This document shows positions 13,097 through 13,467 of a DNA stretch of 13,467 bases, in pieces. The stretch's first letter is position 1. Every line of letters starts with the position of its first letter. A program made the translations under genes and the position numbers. The stretch comes from Thermofilaceae archaeon. GTDB taxonomy: Archaea; Thermoproteota; Thermoprotei; Thermofilales; Thermofilaceae. Location of the stretch: positions 1 to 13,467 of the forward strand of contig JALVKT010000085.1 in the NCBI GenBank assembly GCA_027027675.1, in the 5' to 3' direction. The notes below the pieces were generated by a model that saw nothing but the letters and a program-made list of their open reading frames with translations, was not told the DNA's origin and ran no database searches.

Positions 13097-13118
13097 TTCA
13101 GGGATAGCCGCTACTCCT
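13097..13118 (-). other. Probable tRNA-Pro intron 1, near position 25/26
   Basis: This 22-nt insert lies between the D stem (ending ggac at 13119) and G26 at 13096. Together with C13119 and its 3' partner it can fold as a hairpin: cagg pairs with cctg, then gtag pairs with ctat around a cgg loop, with one A/C mismatch between. The boundaries may shift by one nt. Confidence 0.65.
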
Positions 13119-13171
13119 GTCCTGCCAAGCTAGACCACGGCCCCCTGAAGTATAAAGTGTGAAGTAGGGCC

Positions 13172-13183
13172 GATATATATTTA
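13172..13183 (-). promoter_or_regulatory. TATA box for tRNA-Pro
   Basis: The reverse strand reads taaatatatatc, centred near 13177. A start about 26 nt downstream falls near 13151, seven nt before the mature tRNA 5' end at 13144. This fits an archaeal tRNA promoter. Confidence 0.55.
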
Positions 13184-13284
13184 CAGTTCAGGGGCTTGTC
13201 GAAACTTCATGTTATAATACACGGTAAAACGATTATCTAACTAAAATAAAGAAAAACATATATGCTGCGTAGCGGCACATCTAT

Positions 13285-13320
13285 CGGGTAAAAGTGGCAC
13301 CCCGCAGAACTTTTAACCCG
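13285..13320. repeat. Inverted repeat forming a hairpin of about 11 bp
   Basis: The left arm cgggtaaaagt (13285-13295) pairs with the right arm acttttaacccg (13309-13320), leaving one unpaired A on the right and a 13-nt loop. Just upstream, gctgc-gta-gcggc (13264-13276) can form a second small stem. It could be the 5' end of a structured transcript, an operator or a transcription end signal; sequence alone does not decide. Confidence 0.6.
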
Positions 13321-13402
13321 AGCCCTCCGCAATCATTTCTCACACAGCAGCTTCTCCCCAGTCACACGTATCGCTGGAAACCCCTGGACACTCCTACCCG
13401 AG

Positions 13403-13467
13403 GTGGGAGCAGCGTTAGAGGTGGTCTCCACGTCTAGGCTCTACCCCACATCCCTCTCCCTATTCCT
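13403..13467 (+). CDS. Possible 5' fragment of a gene running off the window
   Basis: From the GTG at 13403 the frame stays open to the window edge, giving a mixed, non-repetitive peptide that begins Met-Gly-Ala-Ala-Leu-Glu-Val-Val. The same frame is open upstream to 13292 but without a standard start codon. No ribosome-binding site is evident. With about 21 codons I cannot name a family, and chance is a real alternative. Confidence 0.2.
   Translation, partial: MGAALEVVSTSRLYPTSLSLF

Larger units (their letters stand above)
13025..13144 (-). tRNA. tRNA-Pro (anticodon UGG), with two probable introns and encoded CCA
   Basis: Read on the reverse strand, the acceptor stem ggggccg (13144-13138) pairs with cggcccc (13035-13029), followed by A and CCA (13028-13025). 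The D arm is gtct...ggac and the T arm is ccggg-ttcaaat-cccgg. A perfect anticodon arm ccagg-cttgggc-cctgg lies at 13095-13079 with anticodon TGG at 13088-13086. The stretch between D stem and anticodon stem is about 22 nt too long, and that between anticodon stem and T stem about 21 nt too long. Removing both leaves a normal 74-nt body. Multiple non-canonical introns are known in tRNAs of Thermoproteales. The exact splice points are uncertain. Confidence 0.92.
13145..13467. other. Spacer of about 320 nt, no firm gene
   Basis: The left part holds the tRNA-Pro promoter and an AT-rich stretch (about 13200-13263) ending in acatatatg, which could be a TATA box for transcription to the right starting near 13285. 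An inverted repeat lies at 13285-13320. To the right, one plus-strand frame stays open from 13292 to the window edge, but its first usual start codon is a GTG at 13403, so any gene here would be only a 5' fragment of about 21 codons. I see no convincing reverse-strand gene. Confidence 0.5.

Noticed and set aside
13294..13440. 48-codon plus-strand frame from a GTG at 13294
   Set aside because: It begins inside the hairpin arm, is Pro/Ser/Arg-rich, ends soon, and has no ribosome-binding site or known family pattern.
1..13467. CRISPR arrays, insertion sequences, toxin-antitoxin pairs or defence genes
   Set aside because: I found no regularly spaced direct repeats, no transposase-like frames and no terminal inverted repeats; all recognised genes are informational.

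Overview
The window is a compact stretch of archaeal housekeeping DNA from a hyperthermophile-type member of the Thermoproteota (Crenarchaeota), most likely near Thermofilum/Thermoproteales. The signs are archaeal informational genes throughout (RpoL, RpoF, S30e, L21e, S8e, SRP19, GatDE, archaeosine TGT, Pus10), an Rpb8-type RNA polymerase subunit (RpoG, known mainly from Crenarchaeota and Korarchaeota), TATA-box promoters close to the starts, frequent GTG/TTG starts, and two intron-containing tRNA genes, one apparently with two introns at non-canonical positions. I see no mobile element, CRISPR array, toxin-antitoxin pair or defence island. The species call is inference.

Layout. 82-730 (+): rpoL followed by an overlapping gene for a small RNase III-like protein without a dsRNA-binding domain. 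736-903 (-): a 55-codon gene for ribosomal protein S30e. 954-2657 (-): a 567-residue DUF505-like protein built of several winged-helix-like units. 2804-6078 (+): the gatD-gatE operon for tRNA-dependent glutamine formation. 6044-6355 (-): SRP19, overlapping the end of gatE on the other strand. 6429-6531 (+): tRNA-Leu(UAA) with a 15-nt intron. 6586-6903 (+): L21e. 6911-10001 (-): a five-gene run in the order rpoG (Rpb8), an unrecognised 97-residue gene, rpoF (Rpb4), a DUF655 protein, pus10. 10089-11702 (+): archaeosine tRNA-guanine transglycosylase without a PUA domain. 11704-12438 (-): a PAC2-family protein with an HbYX-like C-terminus. 12533-12922 (+): S8e. 13025-13144 (-): tRNA-Pro(UGG) with two probable introns. 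13145-13467: a spacer with AT-rich promoter-like sequence, a strong inverted repeat and a possible gene start at the window edge.

The genes share one theme, gene expression: RNA polymerase subunits (L, G, F), ribosomal proteins (S30e, L21e, S8e), tRNA genes, tRNA modification (TgtA, Pus10), tRNA-dependent amidation (GatDE), protein targeting (SRP19) and probable RNA processing or binding (RNase III-like, DUF655). Genes are tightly packed and convergent pairs are almost touching or overlapping (gaps of 5, 7 and 1 nt, and one 35-nt overlap).

Most worth a second look: the double-intron tRNA-Pro, the unknown gene between two RNA polymerase subunit genes, the Mini-III-like nuclease overlapping rpoL, the multi-winged-helix DUF505-like protein beside gatDE, and the hairpin at 13285-13320. 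Nothing here amounts to a demonstrably new system.
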